Source: Brevundimonas intermedia (GTDB lineage Bacteria; Pseudomonadota; Alphaproteobacteria; Caulobacterales; Caulobacteraceae). Taken from it: DNA of 64,000 nucleotides. A program made the position numbers and the translations under genes. A model generated the notes under the pieces. That model had not been told where the DNA came from. It was given only the letters and a program-made list of their open reading frames with translations, and searched no databases. The stretch spans positions 62,001 to 126,000 of the forward strand of contig NZ_SPVH01000006.1 of NCBI RefSeq assembly GCF_004614235.1, written 5' to 3'. Of the stretch, positions 27,585-37,120 are shown piece by piece; the first letter of the stretch is position 1; each line of letters opens with the position of its first letter.

Positions 27585-28187
27585 ATGATCGGCGATAATG
27601 AGGAAGCGGTCGTGAAGCGTCTGTTCGGAAATCTGGTGCTGGCGGCGGTCGTGGCGGCGGTGCTGTCCTTCTTCGCCGCGCCCGCCGTCGCCTTCTTCGC
27701 CATTCGGTCGGCGGCCGAGGCGAACGACGTGGCGGGTCTGGCGCGGCTGATCGACTTCAACGCCGTGCGCCAGTCGCTGCGGCCGCAACTGGCGGGACGG
27801 CCCGAGGCGATGGCGCCCGCGCCGTCGTTCCTGGAAGACCCCATCGGCGCCTTCCGGCGTCAGATCGAACAGAACCCCATCCTGCGCCAGCCGGACGTGG
27901 ACGCCTATCTGACGCCGGCGGCCCTGACGGCCCTGCTGCGCGGCGGGGGCCGTTACGCCAGCCAGAGGACGACGGCGGGCGTGGCGCCCGCGTCGGCCCA
28001 GGCGCGCAAGCCCTGGCCCAGCCCGGCCTACTGGAGCGTCAACCGGGCGCGGATGGCGGTGAAAGACCAGGGCGGGTCGCGCACCCTGTTCACCTTCGAG
28101 CGGCGCGGGCCGTTCGAATGGAAGCTGGTCCACATCGGCCTGCCCGACGGGACCGCGCCCGCCGTGACAGTGACGACGCGCCCGTAA
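27585..28187 (+). CDS. DUF2939 family membrane-anchored protein (first of pair)
   Basis: The 200-residue protein has one membrane helix (LVLAAVVAAVLSFFAAPAVAFFA) and then the DUF2939 pattern RSAAEANDVAGLARLIDFNAVRQSL. The rest includes a variable Ala/Pro-rich middle and a final block (TFERRGPFEWKLVHIGLPD) shared with the next gene. Start choice is uncertain: ATG 27585 or the in-frame GTG at 27612 (MKRLFGN), which gives a more usual short N-terminus. The function is unknown. Confidence 0.75.
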   Translation: MIGDNEEAVVKRLFGNLVLAAVVAAVLSFFAAPAVAFFAIRSAAEANDVAGLARLIDFNAVRQSLRPQLAGRPEAMAPAPSFLEDPIGAFRRQIEQNPILRQPDVDAYLTPAALTALLRGGGRYASQRTTAGVAPASAQARKPWPSPAYWSVNRARMAVKDQGGSRTLFTFERRGPFEWKLVHIGLPDGTAPAVTVTTRP

Positions 28188-28233
28188 GGCAACCGGGCGG
28201 TCGGGCGCCGCGTTGGCTTTTCAAGGAGACTGC

Positions 28234-28788
28234 ATGAACCGCAAGATCGTCACCGGAGCCCTGATCGCCCTCGTCGTCGGCGTGGTCGTCGCCCTGTTCG
28301 CCTCGCCCTTCGTCGCCGCCCAGGCCCTGGTGCGGGCGGCGCGGACGGGGGATGCGGCGGGGCTGGAGCGGCAGGTGGACTTTCCGGCCTTTCGCGCCAG
28401 CCTGAAAAGCGAACTGAACGCGCGGGCGGCGCTGGAAATCCGCAGCCGGACCAAAGGAGATCGCGGTCTGGCGGCGCTGGGGATGCTGCTGGCCCCGTCG
28501 CTGGTCGAAGGCGCAGTCGATAACTTCGTCACGCCCCAGGGCATCGCCGCCATGGTGCGTTCAGGCGAGACGCCCGAGCCGGAACGGCCGGTCCCAGCCG
28601 ACGACACGCCCGCCGCGCCCAAGGACAAGATCCATCAATCCTGGGCCTATCGCGGGATCAACACCTTCGCCGTGACCCTGACGCGCGACGACCGGCCGGA
28701 CGACGCCCTGGTGCTGATCATGGAGCGGCGCACTCCGTTCACTTGGAAGCTGGCGGGGGTGGACCTAACGCCCGATCCAATGGGGTAA
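28234..28788 (+). CDS. DUF2939 family membrane-anchored protein (second of pair)
   Basis: The 184-residue paralogue of the preceding gene starts at ATG 28234 with an AAGGAG just upstream. One membrane helix (ALIALVVGVVVALFASPFVAA) is followed by RAARTGDAAGLERQVDFPAFRASLK and ends with MERRTPFTWKLAGVDL, both shared with the first copy. Tandem duplication is clear, and the function is unknown. Confidence 0.78.
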   Translation: MNRKIVTGALIALVVGVVVALFASPFVAAQALVRAARTGDAAGLERQVDFPAFRASLKSELNARAALEIRSRTKGDRGLAALGMLLAPSLVEGAVDNFVTPQGIAAMVRSGETPEPERPVPADDTPAAPKDKIHQSWAYRGINTFAVTLTRDDRPDDALVLIMERRTPFTWKLAGVDLTPDPMG

Positions 28789-28796
28789 GACCGAGG

Positions 28797-28888
28797 TCGA
28801 AATTGCACTGCACCTCGAAAACGGGTGCAAAGTGCAAGATGGTGCAATTTCGATCTGGATAAAAACTGAGTGCAGTTGGTGCACTTTT
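28797..28888. repeat. TGCA-rich nested palindromes
   Basis: TCGAAATTGCAC at 28797-28808 is a perfect inverted repeat of 28842-28853. Inside it TGCACC (28809-28814) pairs with GGTGCA (28824-28829). Next, AGTGCA (28869-28874) pairs with TGCACT (28880-28885) and is followed by a T run. The word TGCA occurs eight times in about 100 bases. The rest of the 396-base gap up to alaS holds no gene I can support. Confidence 0.7.
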
Positions 28889-29022
28889 GCTCTGCATGAC
28901 GTCCCCCCATTCCGGCTGTCGATTATACGCGCGATCGGAGGAGCGTCAGGGTGGCGGACGCTGCTGCGACGTAAGTCGCTGAATAGCAAGCAAATTGCAT
29001 CAAGAAATAGGATGGCTACCCA

Positions 29023-29165
29023 CTCTCCCATAGGGAGAGGGCTTGAGCGCACGAGAGCGACAGCGATCGTCCTTGCGTGAAAGGGTGAGTGTCGGGTGGT
29101 GCGAACGGGCCCACCGGCCGACCCTCATCCGGCCCTACGGGCCACCTTCTCCCACTGGGAGAAGG
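29023..29165. repeat. Intergenic hairpin cluster downstream of alaS
   Basis: CTCTCCC ATA GGGAGAG at 29023-29039, GGCCC TAC GGGCC at 29131-29143 and CCTTCTCCC ACT GGGAGAAGG at 29145-29165 are three short-loop hairpins just past the alaS stop. The sequence style is that of the alphaproteobacterial dispersed repeats and differs from the copies A, C and D in this window. Confidence 0.6.
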
Positions 29166-29184
29166 GCGGTTTAAAAGACGGCGA

Positions 29185-31836
29185 TCACCCCGCCAGCGCG
29201 GCCCTTACCGCCGCCAAGCCGTCCTCGGCCTTCGACCCATCCGGAGCGCCGCCTTGGGCGAAGTCGGGTTTGCCGCCGGCGCCTTGGCCGCCCATGGCGA
29301 TGACGGCGGCGCGGGCCAGGTCGGCGGCGTTGACCCGGTTCGTCAGGTCAGAGGTGACGGCGACGGTGACGGCGGCCTTGCCCTCGGTGACGCCGATCAG
29401 GGCGACGACGCCGGTTCCGACCTGTTTGCGGAAGTCCTCGGCGACGCCGCGAAGACCCTTGCCGTCCACGCCGTCCAGGACGCGGGCCATCAGCTTGATC
29501 CCGCCGATCTCTTCAGGCGCAGCGGACGCCCCCGAGCCGCCGCCCAGAGCCAGTTGCTTCTTCAGCTCGGCGACCTGTTTCTCCAGCGTCTTGACCGAGG
29601 CGGTCAGGCTGTCGACGCGGGCCGGGACGTCGGCGGTCTGGACCTTGAAGCCTTGGGCCAGCGAACGGGCGACGCCGGCCTGGGCCAGCAGATACTGGCG
29701 TGCAGCCTCGCCGGTCAGGGCCTCGATACGGCGCACGCCGGCGGCGACGCCGGTCTCCTGAACGATCTTGAACAGGGCGATGTCGCCGGTGCGGGACACA
29801 TGGGTGCCGCCGCACAGTTCGACCGAATAGGGGGCGTTGTTGTCTCCGGTCAGGGCGCGACCCAGGGTCAGAACCCGGACCTCGTCGCCGTATTTCTCGC
29901 CGAACAGGGCGATGGCGCCGGCCTCGATGGCCTCTTGCGGGGCCATCAGCTTCATCTCGGTCGGGACGTTCTGACGGATGACCGCATTGACCTCGGTCTC
30001 GATGGCCGAAAGCTCGGCCTCGGTCAGCGGGGCGCCGTGGCTGAAGTCGAAGCGGGCGCGTTCGGCATCGACCAGTTGGCCCTTCTGGGCGACTGCCGGA
30101 CCGAGCACATTCTTCAGCGCCGTGTGCAGCAGGTGGGCGGCGGAGTGGTTGGCGCGGGTCGTGCGACGTTTCTCGGCATCGACCAACTGGGCCGCGCGGG
30201 TTCCGATCTCCAGCTTGCCGGCCGTGACCTGGGCCACCAGGACGTGCAGGTCGCCGGCGTGTTTGCGCACGTCGATGACCTCGGCTTCGCCGCCCGGCCA
30301 TTCGATAATGCCGTGATCGCCGGCCTGGCCGCCGCTTTCGGCATAGAAGGGGGTGGTGTCGAACAACACTTCGACGATGTCGCCGGCCTCGGCCATCTCG
30401 ACAGGGGCGCCGGCGTTCATGATGGCCAGGACCTCGCCCGAGCCCTCGATATTGTCATAGCCGGTGAAGACGGTCGGCCCCATCCGGTCGCGGATCGCCA
30501 GCCATTCATTGGTGTTGGCGGTCTGGCCCGAGCCCTTCCAGTGTTCGCGCGAACGCTGGCGCTGTTGCGCCATCGCCTCTTCGAAGCCGTCCACATTGAC
30601 CGAGAAGCCGCGACGACGGGCCTCGTCCTGGGTCAGGTCCAGCGGGAAGCCATAGGTGTCGGACAGGGTGAAGGCCGTCTGCCCGTCCAGCATGTCGCCG
30701 GGACGGAAGCCCTGAACCGCCGTGTCGAACAGGGCCATGCCGCGGCCGAGCGTGGTGCGGAAGCGGACCTCTTCCTGCTTCAGCGTGTCCTCGATGAAGG
30801 GCTGGGCGCGGGCCAGTTCGGGATAGGCGTCGCCCATCTGAGCCACCAGGGTCGGGACCAGACGGTGCATCAGGGGATCGGCGGCGCCCAGCAGGTGGGC
30901 GTGGCGCATGGCGCGGCGCATGATGCGGCGCAGCACATAGCCTCGGCCTTCGTTCGACGGGGTGACGCCGTCGGCGATCAGGAAGGAGGACGAGCGCAGG
31001 TGGTCGGCGATGACCCGGTGGCTGGCGGCGCGCTCGCCGTCCGACTTGGTCGAGGTGGCGTCTTCCGAAGCGGCGATCAGGGTCTTGAACAGGTCGGTCT
31101 CGAACACCGAATGCACACCCTGAAGGACGGTGGTCATCCGCTCCAGCCCCATGCCGGTGTCCACGCTGGGCTTGGGAAGGTTGCGAACGATCTGATCGTT
31201 CTCCTTCTCATATTGCATGAAGACGTTGTTCCAGATCTCGACGTAGCGATCGCCGTCCTCGTCCGGCGAGCCGGGAGGGCCGCCGGGGATCTTGTCGCCA
31301 TGATCCCAGAAGATTTCGGTGCAGGGACCGCAGGGACCGCTGTCGCCCATGGCCCAGAAATTGTCAGAGCCGGCGATGCGGATGATCTTGTCGTCGGAGA
31401 AGCCGGTGATCTTCTTCCAGATCGCGGCGGCCTCGTCGTCATCGATATAGACAGTGACCAGCAGGCGTTTGGCGTCCAGGCCGAAGTCTTGGGTGACCAG
31501 ATTCCACGCCTTCTCGATGGCGTGTTCCTTGAAATAGTCGCCGAACGAGAAGTTGCCCAGCATCTCGAAGAAGGTCAGGTGGCGGGCGGTGTAGCCGACA
31601 TTGTCCAGGTCGTTGTGCTTGCCCCCGGCGCGGACGCATTTCTGCGAGCTGGTCGCGCGCGGATAGGGCGGCTTAGACGCGCCGGTGAAATAGTCCTTGA
31701 ATGGCACCATGCCCGCGTTGACGAAGAGCAGGCTCGGGTCGTTCTGCGGCACCAGCGGAGCCGAGTGCACCTTGGCATGGCCGTCCGCCGCGAAATAATC
31801 GAGGTAGGTGGCGCGGATCTCGTTCAGGCTGGGCAT
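29185..31836 (-). CDS. alaS: Alanyl-tRNA synthetase
   Basis: AlaRS charges tRNA-Ala and edits mischarged Ser or Gly. The 883-residue protein begins MPSLNEIRATYLDYFAADGH and holds the class II core (GMVPFKDYFTG, RHLTFFEMLGNFSFGDYFK), the editing site histidines in NHSAAHLLHTALKNVLG and the zinc-like CGGTHVSRTGDI, and a C-Ala domain with a Gly-rich end (VIAMGGQGAGGKPDFAQGG). All parts are complete and of normal length. Confidence 0.98.
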   Translation of the reverse strand: MPSLNEIRATYLDYFAADGHAKVHSAPLVPQNDPSLLFVNAGMVPFKDYFTGASKPPYPRATSSQKCVRAGGKHNDLDNVGYTARHLTFFEMLGNFSFGDYFKEHAIEKAWNLVTQDFGLDAKRLLVTVYIDDDEAAAIWKKITGFSDDKIIRIAGSDNFWAMGDSGPCGPCTEIFWDHGDKIPGGPPGSPDEDGDRYVEIWNNVFMQYEKENDQIVRNLPKPSVDTGMGLERMTTVLQGVHSVFETDLFKTLIAASEDATSTKSDGERAASHRVIADHLRSSSFLIADGVTPSNEGRGYVLRRIMRRAMRHAHLLGAADPLMHRLVPTLVAQMGDAYPELARAQPFIEDTLKQEEVRFRTTLGRGMALFDTAVQGFRPGDMLDGQTAFTLSDTYGFPLDLTQDEARRRGFSVNVDGFEEAMAQQRQRSREHWKGSGQTANTNEWLAIRDRMGPTVFTGYDNIEGSGEVLAIMNAGAPVEMAEAGDIVEVLFDTTPFYAESGGQAGDHGIIEWPGGEAEVIDVRKHAGDLHVLVAQVTAGKLEIGTRAAQLVDAEKRRTTRANHSAAHLLHTALKNVLGPAVAQKGQLVDAERARFDFSHGAPLTEAELSAIETEVNAVIRQNVPTEMKLMAPQEAIEAGAIALFGEKYGDEVRVLTLGRALTGDNNAPYSVELCGGTHVSRTGDIALFKIVQETGVAAGVRRIEALTGEAARQYLLAQAGVARSLAQGFKVQTADVPARVDSLTASVKTLEKQVAELKKQLALGGGSGASAAPEEIGGIKLMARVLDGVDGKGLRGVAEDFRKQVGTGVVALIGVTEGKAAVTVAVTSDLTNRVNAADLARAAVIAMGGQGAGGKPDFAQGGAPDGSKAEDGLAAVRAALAG

Positions 31837-31921
31837 GTGGCGGTCTTCGGCTCGGCGGTCGCTAAGGAACCGGCGTCTTATAGGGTTTTGGCGGCGAGCG
31901 CATCACCTCCGCACGGCGCAC

Positions 31922-32782
31922 TCAAACGCGTGGCGGCGGGCCGAACTTGCCGGACTGGTAGTCCTGGACCGCCTGGATGATCTCTTCGCGGGTGTTCATG
32001 ACGAAGGGGCCGTGGCTGAAGACCGGCTCGCCGATGGGCTGGGCATGGCCCAACAGGACGACGGCGTCGGTCTGGGCCGTGATCTCGACCGTGTCGCCGT
32101 CGCTCAGGGCGGCGAGGTTCCATTGGGGCACGGGGGTTCCGGCGACGGCGATCTCGCCCTTGACGCCATACAGGAAGACGTTGCGGCCGGGGGCGACGGG
32201 GGTTTCGAACCGGGCGCCGGCGGGCAGGCGGACGACGGCCAGATGGATGTCGATCAGGGACTGGATCGGGGCTGCGACGCCAAACCATTCGCCGGAGACA
32301 GGCTCGACCGTGACGCCGTCCTCGGTGACGAAGGTCGGAATGTCGGACTTCTGCAGACCGACATAGTCCGGCTTGGTCATCTTCAGCCGCGACGGCAGGT
32401 TCACCCACAGCTGCAGGATCTCCATCGGCCCGCCGTCGCGCTTGAAGTCGGCCGGGGACAGTTCGGCGTGGATCAGGCCCGAGCCGGCGGTCATCCACTG
32501 GATGCCGCCCGCCTTGATGATGCTCTCGCCGCCGCCGGAATCGTTGTGGGCCAGTTCGCCGTCGAGGATGAAGGTGACGGTCTCGAACCCCCGGTGCGGG
32601 TGGGGGCCGAACGGCAGGCCGGCGTTGCCCGGCGCATAGGTTTGGGGCCCGTGGTGGTTCAGGAACAGGAAGGGATCGACCTGGTCCAGGCCCGGACCGG
32701 GCACGGGACGACGGGTCGTCAGATCGCCGATGTCGTCGCGGTGAGCGGGATGCAGGCGAAGGACAGAACGAGGCTGGGTCAT
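31922..32782 (-). CDS. Pirin family protein
   Basis: The 286-residue bicupin has the pirin N-terminal block FLFLNHHGPQ and GPHPHRGFETVTFILDGE, whose histidines bind a metal, and the downstream GIQWMTAGSGLIHAE. Bacterial pirins are redox-responsive or quercetinase-like proteins; which applies here is not known. ATG 32782 (MTQPRSVLRL) is preferred over the in-frame ATG at 32791. It shares a short divergent-free junction with the unknown gene upstream on the same strand. Confidence 0.87.
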   Translation of the reverse strand: MTQPRSVLRLHPAHRDDIGDLTTRRPVPGPGLDQVDPFLFLNHHGPQTYAPGNAGLPFGPHPHRGFETVTFILDGELAHNDSGGGESIIKAGGIQWMTAGSGLIHAELSPADFKRDGGPMEILQLWVNLPSRLKMTKPDYVGLQKSDIPTFVTEDGVTVEPVSGEWFGVAAPIQSLIDIHLAVVRLPAGARFETPVAPGRNVFLYGVKGEIAVAGTPVPQWNLAALSDGDTVEITAQTDAVVLLGHAQPIGEPVFSHGPFVMNTREEIIQAVQDYQSGKFGPPPRV

Positions 32783-32820
32783 TCGCCACATATAGGGTGG
32801 CGGATCGGCGCTGGCGAGCC

Positions 32821-33414
32821 TCAGCCTGCGCGAGAGACGGTCACGGGACGGGCGCGGCCGTTCTGGATCAGTTCGCCGGTCCAGCCCCTGGCGGCGGGTC
32901 GCAGGTGCAGCTCGCCGCCGGACAGGGGGATGACGGCGATGTCGCCGGCCCTGAAGACCGGGCCCGCGGCGCCGCCCTGGTCGGTTCCGGCGGGGAGATC
33001 CAGCCGACGCCAGGCGCCTTCGATCATCCGCCCCCCGCCGAGGTCGGTCAGAGCCAGGGACAGCAGGGGTTTTCCATCGGAGCTCGTTACGCGCCAGCGG
33101 CCGTCCAGAGGACCGCTGCGGGCGTCCGCGTCGATCTGGGCCTGGGCCACGCCCTGGTCATAGGCGATCTCTGCGTCGGTGGGGCTGACCTCGTAGTCGC
33201 CGACATAGGCGTTCACCTCGACGGGGGCGGTCAGGGGACGGCGGTGCCGATCCGTCGCGGCGTCGCCCTGCGCCTCTTCGCGGCCGAAGTCGGAGGGCGG
33301 TTCGAACGGACGGACGACCGGCGCCTGATAGGTCTCGGGCGTCGCGTCCAACAGACCCGTGGTCTGGATGGCGGGCTCCATGGCGACGGCGGCGATCAGG
33401 GCGAACAGGATCAT
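32821..33414 (-). CDS. Hypothetical secreted protein
   Basis: I do not recognise this 197-residue protein. It opens with a signal-peptide-like hydrophobic stretch (MILFALIAAVAMEP). The C-terminal half, with DGRWRVTSSDGKPLLSL, GGRMIEGAWRRLD and a final GWTGELIQNGRARPVTV, reads like a beta-rich domain. A much longer upstream frame exists but its sequence is not protein-like and would run into the sdh promoter region. It is divergent from sdhC. Confidence 0.65.
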   Translation of the reverse strand: MILFALIAAVAMEPAIQTTGLLDATPETYQAPVVRPFEPPSDFGREEAQGDAATDRHRRPLTAPVEVNAYVGDYEVSPTDAEIAYDQGVAQAQIDADARSGPLDGRWRVTSSDGKPLLSLALTDLGGGRMIEGAWRRLDLPAGTDQGGAAGPVFRAGDIAVIPLSGGELHLRPAARGWTGELIQNGRARPVTVSRAG

Positions 33415-33621
33415 GAGGCCCACCGTGCCAAATGCCGACCTGTATCGGCTAGCCGTCGATCGGCCTGCGAACGCAAACGTGATCCGCCGTGATGGAACCT
33501 GCGTAAGAGCGGCAATGCGTAGATGTTCGCCGCTGTGCGTTGACACCGGCCCCCCAGGGTCACAAAAGCCTTCGCAACCGCACACGGCGATTGAATTCAT
33601 TCGCTTTTGAGAACCATTCGC

Positions 33622-34086
33622 ATGACCCAGCCCAGCCCGACGCCGGGTGGCGCCTCTAGCGACCGGACCGGTCGCTTCGTCACCCAACCGAACGGTCACA
33701 CCGCGCCTCTGTCGCCCCATATGAGCGTCTGGCGCTGGCACGTCACCATGACGGCCTCGATCCTGTTCCGGGCCACGATCATCGCCGCCACGGTCGGCGC
33801 GCTCTTCGTCATCGGCTGGCTGGGCGCAATGGCGTTCGGGGCCGAGCACTACGCCTGTTTCGCCTCGCTGGCGGGTTCGCCGCTGGGTCTATTCATCGGC
33901 TTCGGCCTGACGGTGGTGCTGTTCTCCTTCATTTTGAACGGCGCGCGTCACACCTATAACGACACCGGCAACGGCCTGACGGTGAAGTCGGCGACGCTGT
34001 TGTCCAACATCGCCGTCTGGGCGCCGGTCCCGCTGGCCGTGCTGTTCTGGGTCGTCCTGTTCGCTGTCGGGAGGGTCTCGCTGTGA
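33622..34086 (+). CDS. sdhC: Succinate dehydrogenase cytochrome b556 subunit
   Basis: SdhC is one of the two membrane anchors of complex II and helps bind heme b and quinone. The 154-residue protein has three membrane helices and the family block LSPHMSVWRWHVTMTASILFR; the heme-ligand His is in LNGARHTYNDTG. A hydrophilic 35-residue N-terminal extension precedes it. The stop overlaps the sdhD GTG by four bases. Confidence 0.93.
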   Translation: MTQPSPTPGGASSDRTGRFVTQPNGHTAPLSPHMSVWRWHVTMTASILFRATIIAATVGALFVIGWLGAMAFGAEHYACFASLAGSPLGLFIGFGLTVVLFSFILNGARHTYNDTGNGLTVKSATLLSNIAVWAPVPLAVLFWVVLFAVGRVSL

Positions 34087-34487
34087 GCGGCGCCGCCAAG
34101 TTCAAGAACAACGTCAAGGTTTCCGAGCGCCACGGCGCCGGCGAATGGCTGATCGAGCGGGTGCTGCTGGTGGCTCTGCTGCCGCTGGGCCTGTGGGCCG
34201 CCTCGACCGGCTTCACCCTGGCAGGCGCCGGCTATGACGCCGTGCTGGCCTGGTTCGCCAATCCGCTGAACGCGGGCATGCTGGCCATAACCGTCGTGGT
34301 GTTCTTCGGCTATGTCAGCCTGGCCTGGAAAGTGATCCTGGAAGACTATGTGCCCAGCGCCGGAACGCGCGGCCTGCTGGTGACCTTGCTCAACGTCGTC
34401 TTCCTCGTGCTGGCCGCCGCCAGCGTCTTCTTCATCGTGCGGCTGGCGCTGGGTTCTGCGCCGCTGCCCGCCGGCTTCGGAGCCTGA
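34083..34487 (+). CDS. sdhD: Succinate dehydrogenase membrane anchor subunit
   Basis: SdhD is the second membrane anchor of complex II. The 134-residue protein has three hydrophobic helices ([31 protein letters not shown] and the final [19 protein letters not shown]) and the family VILEDYV motif before the last one, with a Tyr/Asp pair near the quinone site. It starts at GTG 34083 overlapping the sdhC stop. Confidence 0.92.
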   Translation: MSGAAKFKNNVKVSERHGAGEWLIERVLLVALLPLGLWAASTGFTLAGAGYDAVLAWFANPLNAGMLAITVVVFFGYVSLAWKVILEDYVPSAGTRGLLVTLLNVVFLVLAAASVFFIVRLALGSAPLPAGFGA

Positions 34488-34494
34488 TCCCGTA

Positions 34495-36279
34495 ATGGCT
34501 GCTTACGAACTTATCGACCACGAGTACGACGTCGTCGTCGTCGGCGCTGGCGGTTCCGGCCTGCGCGCCGCATTGGGCGCCGCCCAGCAGGGCCTGAAGG
34601 TCGCCTGCGTGACCAAGGTCTTCCCGACCCGCTCCCACACCGTCGCAGCGCAGGGCGGCATCTCCGCCTCGCTGGGCAATATGGGCGAGGACAGCTGGCA
34701 GTGGCACATGTACGACACCGTCAAGGGGTCGGACTGGCTTGGCGACCAGGACTCGATCGAATATCTGGTCCGTAACGCCCCCAAGGCCGTCTACGAGCTG
34801 GAACACTGGGGCGTGCCCTTCTCGCGCACCGAAGAAGGCAAAATCTATCAGCGCGCTTTCGGCGGCATGACCCGCAACTTCGGCGAAGGCCCGGTGCAGC
34901 GCACCTGCGCCGCCGCCGACCGCACCGGCCACGCCATCCTGCACACCCTGTACGGCCAGTCGGTGCGCCGCGAGGTGAAGTTCTTCGTCGAATATTTCGC
35001 GCTGGACCTGATCATGCAGGACGGGACCTGCACCGGGGTGACCGCGCTTCAGCTCGACAACGGTCAACTGCACCAGTTCCGCGCCAAGATGGTGGTTCTG
35101 GCGACCGGCGGATACGGCCGCGCCTACTTCTCGGCCACCAGCGCCCACACCTGCACCGGCGACGGCAACGCCATGGTGCTGCGCGCCGGCCTGCCGCTGC
35201 AGGACATGGAGTTCGTCCAGTTCCACCCCACCGGCATCTATGGCGCCGGCTGCCTGATCACCGAGGGCGCACGCGGCGAGGGCGGATACCTGACCAACTC
35301 GGAAGGCGAGCGCTTCATGGAGCGCTATGCGCCGACCGTGAAGGACCTGGCGCCGCGCGACATGGTTTCGCGCTCCATGACCATCGAAATCCGTGAAGGT
35401 CGGGGCGTGGGTCCGAACAAGGACCACATCTTCCTGCACCTGGACCACCTGGATCCCAAGATCCTGCACCAGCGCCTGCCGGGCATTTCCGAAAGCGCCA
35501 AGATCTTCGCCGGCGTGGACGTGACCAAGGAGCCGATCCCGGTCCTCCCGACCGTCCACTACAACATGGGCGGCATCCCCACGAACTATCACGGCGAAGT
35601 CCTGACGCTGCGCGACGGCAATCCCGACAGCGTGGTTCCGGGTCTGATGGCCGTGGGCGAGGCGGCCTGCGTCTCGGTGCACGGCGCCAACCGCCTGGGC
35701 TCCAACTCCCTGACCGACCTGGTGGTGTTCGGCCGCGCCGTCGGTCTGCGCTGCGGCGAGGTGGTGGACAAGGCGTCCGCCGTGCCGTCGGCCTCCAAGA
35801 CCCAGACCGACGCCCACCTGGCCCGTCTGGACCGCTTCCGCTTCGCAGACGGCTCGACCCCGACCGCCGAGCTGCGCCTGTCGATGCAGAAGGCCATGCA
35901 GGCCGATGCGGCGGTGTTCCGCACCGGCGAGACCCTGCAACAGGGCACCGACAAGCTGCGCGCCATCGAGGCGGCCGGCGCCGACATCAAGACCACCGAT
36001 CGCGGCCTGATCTGGAACACGGATCTGATCGAGACGCTGGAATACGACAACCTGATCGCCCAGGCGATGGTCACCATCGAGGGCGGTCTGAACCGCACGG
36101 AATCGCGCGGCGCCCACGCCCGCGAGGACTTCCCCGACCGGGACGACGCCAACTGGATGAAACACACCCTGGCGTGGAAGCGTCCGGGCGAGCAGGTCCA
36201 GATCGATTATCGTCCGGTCCACAACTACACCATGTCCGACGACATCGCGTATATCGAACCGAAGGCGCGGGTTTACTAA
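34495..36279 (+). CDS. sdhA: Succinate dehydrogenase flavoprotein subunit
   Basis: SdhA oxidises succinate to fumarate using covalently bound FAD. The 594-residue protein has the FAD motif [17 protein letters not shown], the FAD-attachment His in [10 protein letters not shown], the active-site stretch [10 protein letters not shown], and the substrate-site HPTGIYGAG and [12 protein letters not shown]. It begins 8 bases after sdhD, with no strong ribosome binding site seen, so translation is probably coupled. Confidence 0.98.
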   Translation: MAAYELIDHEYDVVVVGAGGSGLRAALGAAQQGLKVACVTKVFPTRSHTVAAQGGISASLGNMGEDSWQWHMYDTVKGSDWLGDQDSIEYLVRNAPKAVYELEHWGVPFSRTEEGKIYQRAFGGMTRNFGEGPVQRTCAAADRTGHAILHTLYGQSVRREVKFFVEYFALDLIMQDGTCTGVTALQLDNGQLHQFRAKMVVLATGGYGRAYFSATSAHTCTGDGNAMVLRAGLPLQDMEFVQFHPTGIYGAGCLITEGARGEGGYLTNSEGERFMERYAPTVKDLAPRDMVSRSMTIEIREGRGVGPNKDHIFLHLDHLDPKILHQRLPGISESAKIFAGVDVTKEPIPVLPTVHYNMGGIPTNYHGEVLTLRDGNPDSVVPGLMAVGEAACVSVHGANRLGSNSLTDLVVFGRAVGLRCGEVVDKASAVPSASKTQTDAHLARLDRFRFADGSTPTAELRLSMQKAMQADAAVFRTGETLQQGTDKLRAIEAAGADIKTTDRGLIWNTDLIETLEYDNLIAQAMVTIEGGLNRTESRGAHAREDFPDRDDANWMKHTLAWKRPGEQVQIDYRPVHNYTMSDDIAYIEPKARVY

Positions 36280-36280
36280 G

Positions 36281-37075
36281 ATGGTCCAGCTTACTCTCCC
36301 CAGAGGCTCCAAGCCGACGACGGGCAAGGTCCACAAGGCCGCGCCGGGTTCCAAGGACGTCAAGACCTACAAGGTCTATCGCTATGACCCCGAGGTCGAT
36401 GCGGACCCGCGCTGGGACACCTATGAGGTGCCGACCGGCGACCACGGTCCGATGCTGCTGGACGCCTTGATCCACATCAAGAACACCATCGATCCGACCC
36501 TGTCGTTCCGGCGGTCATGCCGCGAGGGCATCTGCGGTTCGTGCTCAATGAACGTGGACGGGCGCAACGCCCTGGCCTGCACCAAGGGCTGGGACGAGTG
36601 CGCGTCGCACAACATCACCATCGCCCCCCTGCCCCACCAGCCGGTGGTCAAGGACCTGGTGACGGACCTGAGCCTGTTCTACGCCCAGTACGACTCGATC
36701 CAGCCCTACCTCCAGTCGGACGAGCCCGACCCGGAGAAGGAACGGCTGCAAACCCCGGCCGAGCGCGAGAAGCTGGACGGTCTGTACGAGTGCATCCTGT
36801 GCGCCTGCTGCTCGACCTCGTGCCCCAGCTACTGGTGGAATCAGGAAGAATACCTCGGCCCGGCGGCCCTGCTGCAATCCTATCGCTGGATTTCCGACAG
36901 CCGCGACGACGCCACGGACAAGCGCCTGGACGATCTGGAAGACCCGTTCAAACTGTATCGCTGCCACACGATCATGAACTGCGCCCAGGTCTGCCCCAAG
37001 GGCCTGAACCCGGCCAAGGCCATCGCCGAGACCAAGAAGCTGATGGTCGCGCCGAGCCGCAAGAAGGCGGCCTGA
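36281..37075 (+). CDS. sdhB: Succinate dehydrogenase iron-sulfur subunit
   Basis: SdhB passes electrons from FAD to quinone through three clusters. The 264-residue protein shows the 2Fe-2S cysteines in [21 protein letters not shown], the 4Fe-4S cysteines in [16 protein letters not shown], and the 3Fe-4S set in [17 protein letters not shown]. It begins one base after the sdhA stop and ends the operon before a strong terminator. Confidence 0.98.
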   Translation: MVQLTLPRGSKPTTGKVHKAAPGSKDVKTYKVYRYDPEVDADPRWDTYEVPTGDHGPMLLDALIHIKNTIDPTLSFRRSCREGICGSCSMNVDGRNALACTKGWDECASHNITIAPLPHQPVVKDLVTDLSLFYAQYDSIQPYLQSDEPDPEKERLQTPAEREKLDGLYECILCACCSTSCPSYWWNQEEYLGPAALLQSYRWISDSRDDATDKRLDDLEDPFKLYRCHTIMNCAQVCPKGLNPAKAIAETKKLMVAPSRKKAA

Positions 37076-37079
37076 CTTC

Positions 37080-37112
37080 AAAACCCCCGGAGCACCGCTT
37101 CGGGGGTTTTTT
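37080..37112 (+). terminator. Rho-independent terminator of sdhCDAB
   Basis: AAAACCCCCG pairs with CGGGGGTTTT (10 base pairs), with an inner AGC/GCT pair set and a 3-base loop, ending in a T run at 37107-37112. Confidence 0.94.
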
Positions 37113-37120
37113 GTTGTCTT

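Noticed and set aside
28832..29080. An 82-codon plus-strand frame in the alaS-DUF2939 gap
   Set aside because: It covers the palindromes, has no clear ribosome binding site and no recognisable domain.
29089..31980. A plus-strand open frame of 963 codons opposite alaS
   Set aside because: It is the shadow of alaS at high GC; its translation is rich in Arg/Gly/Asp with no recognisable domain, whereas the minus strand gives a full alanyl-tRNA synthetase.
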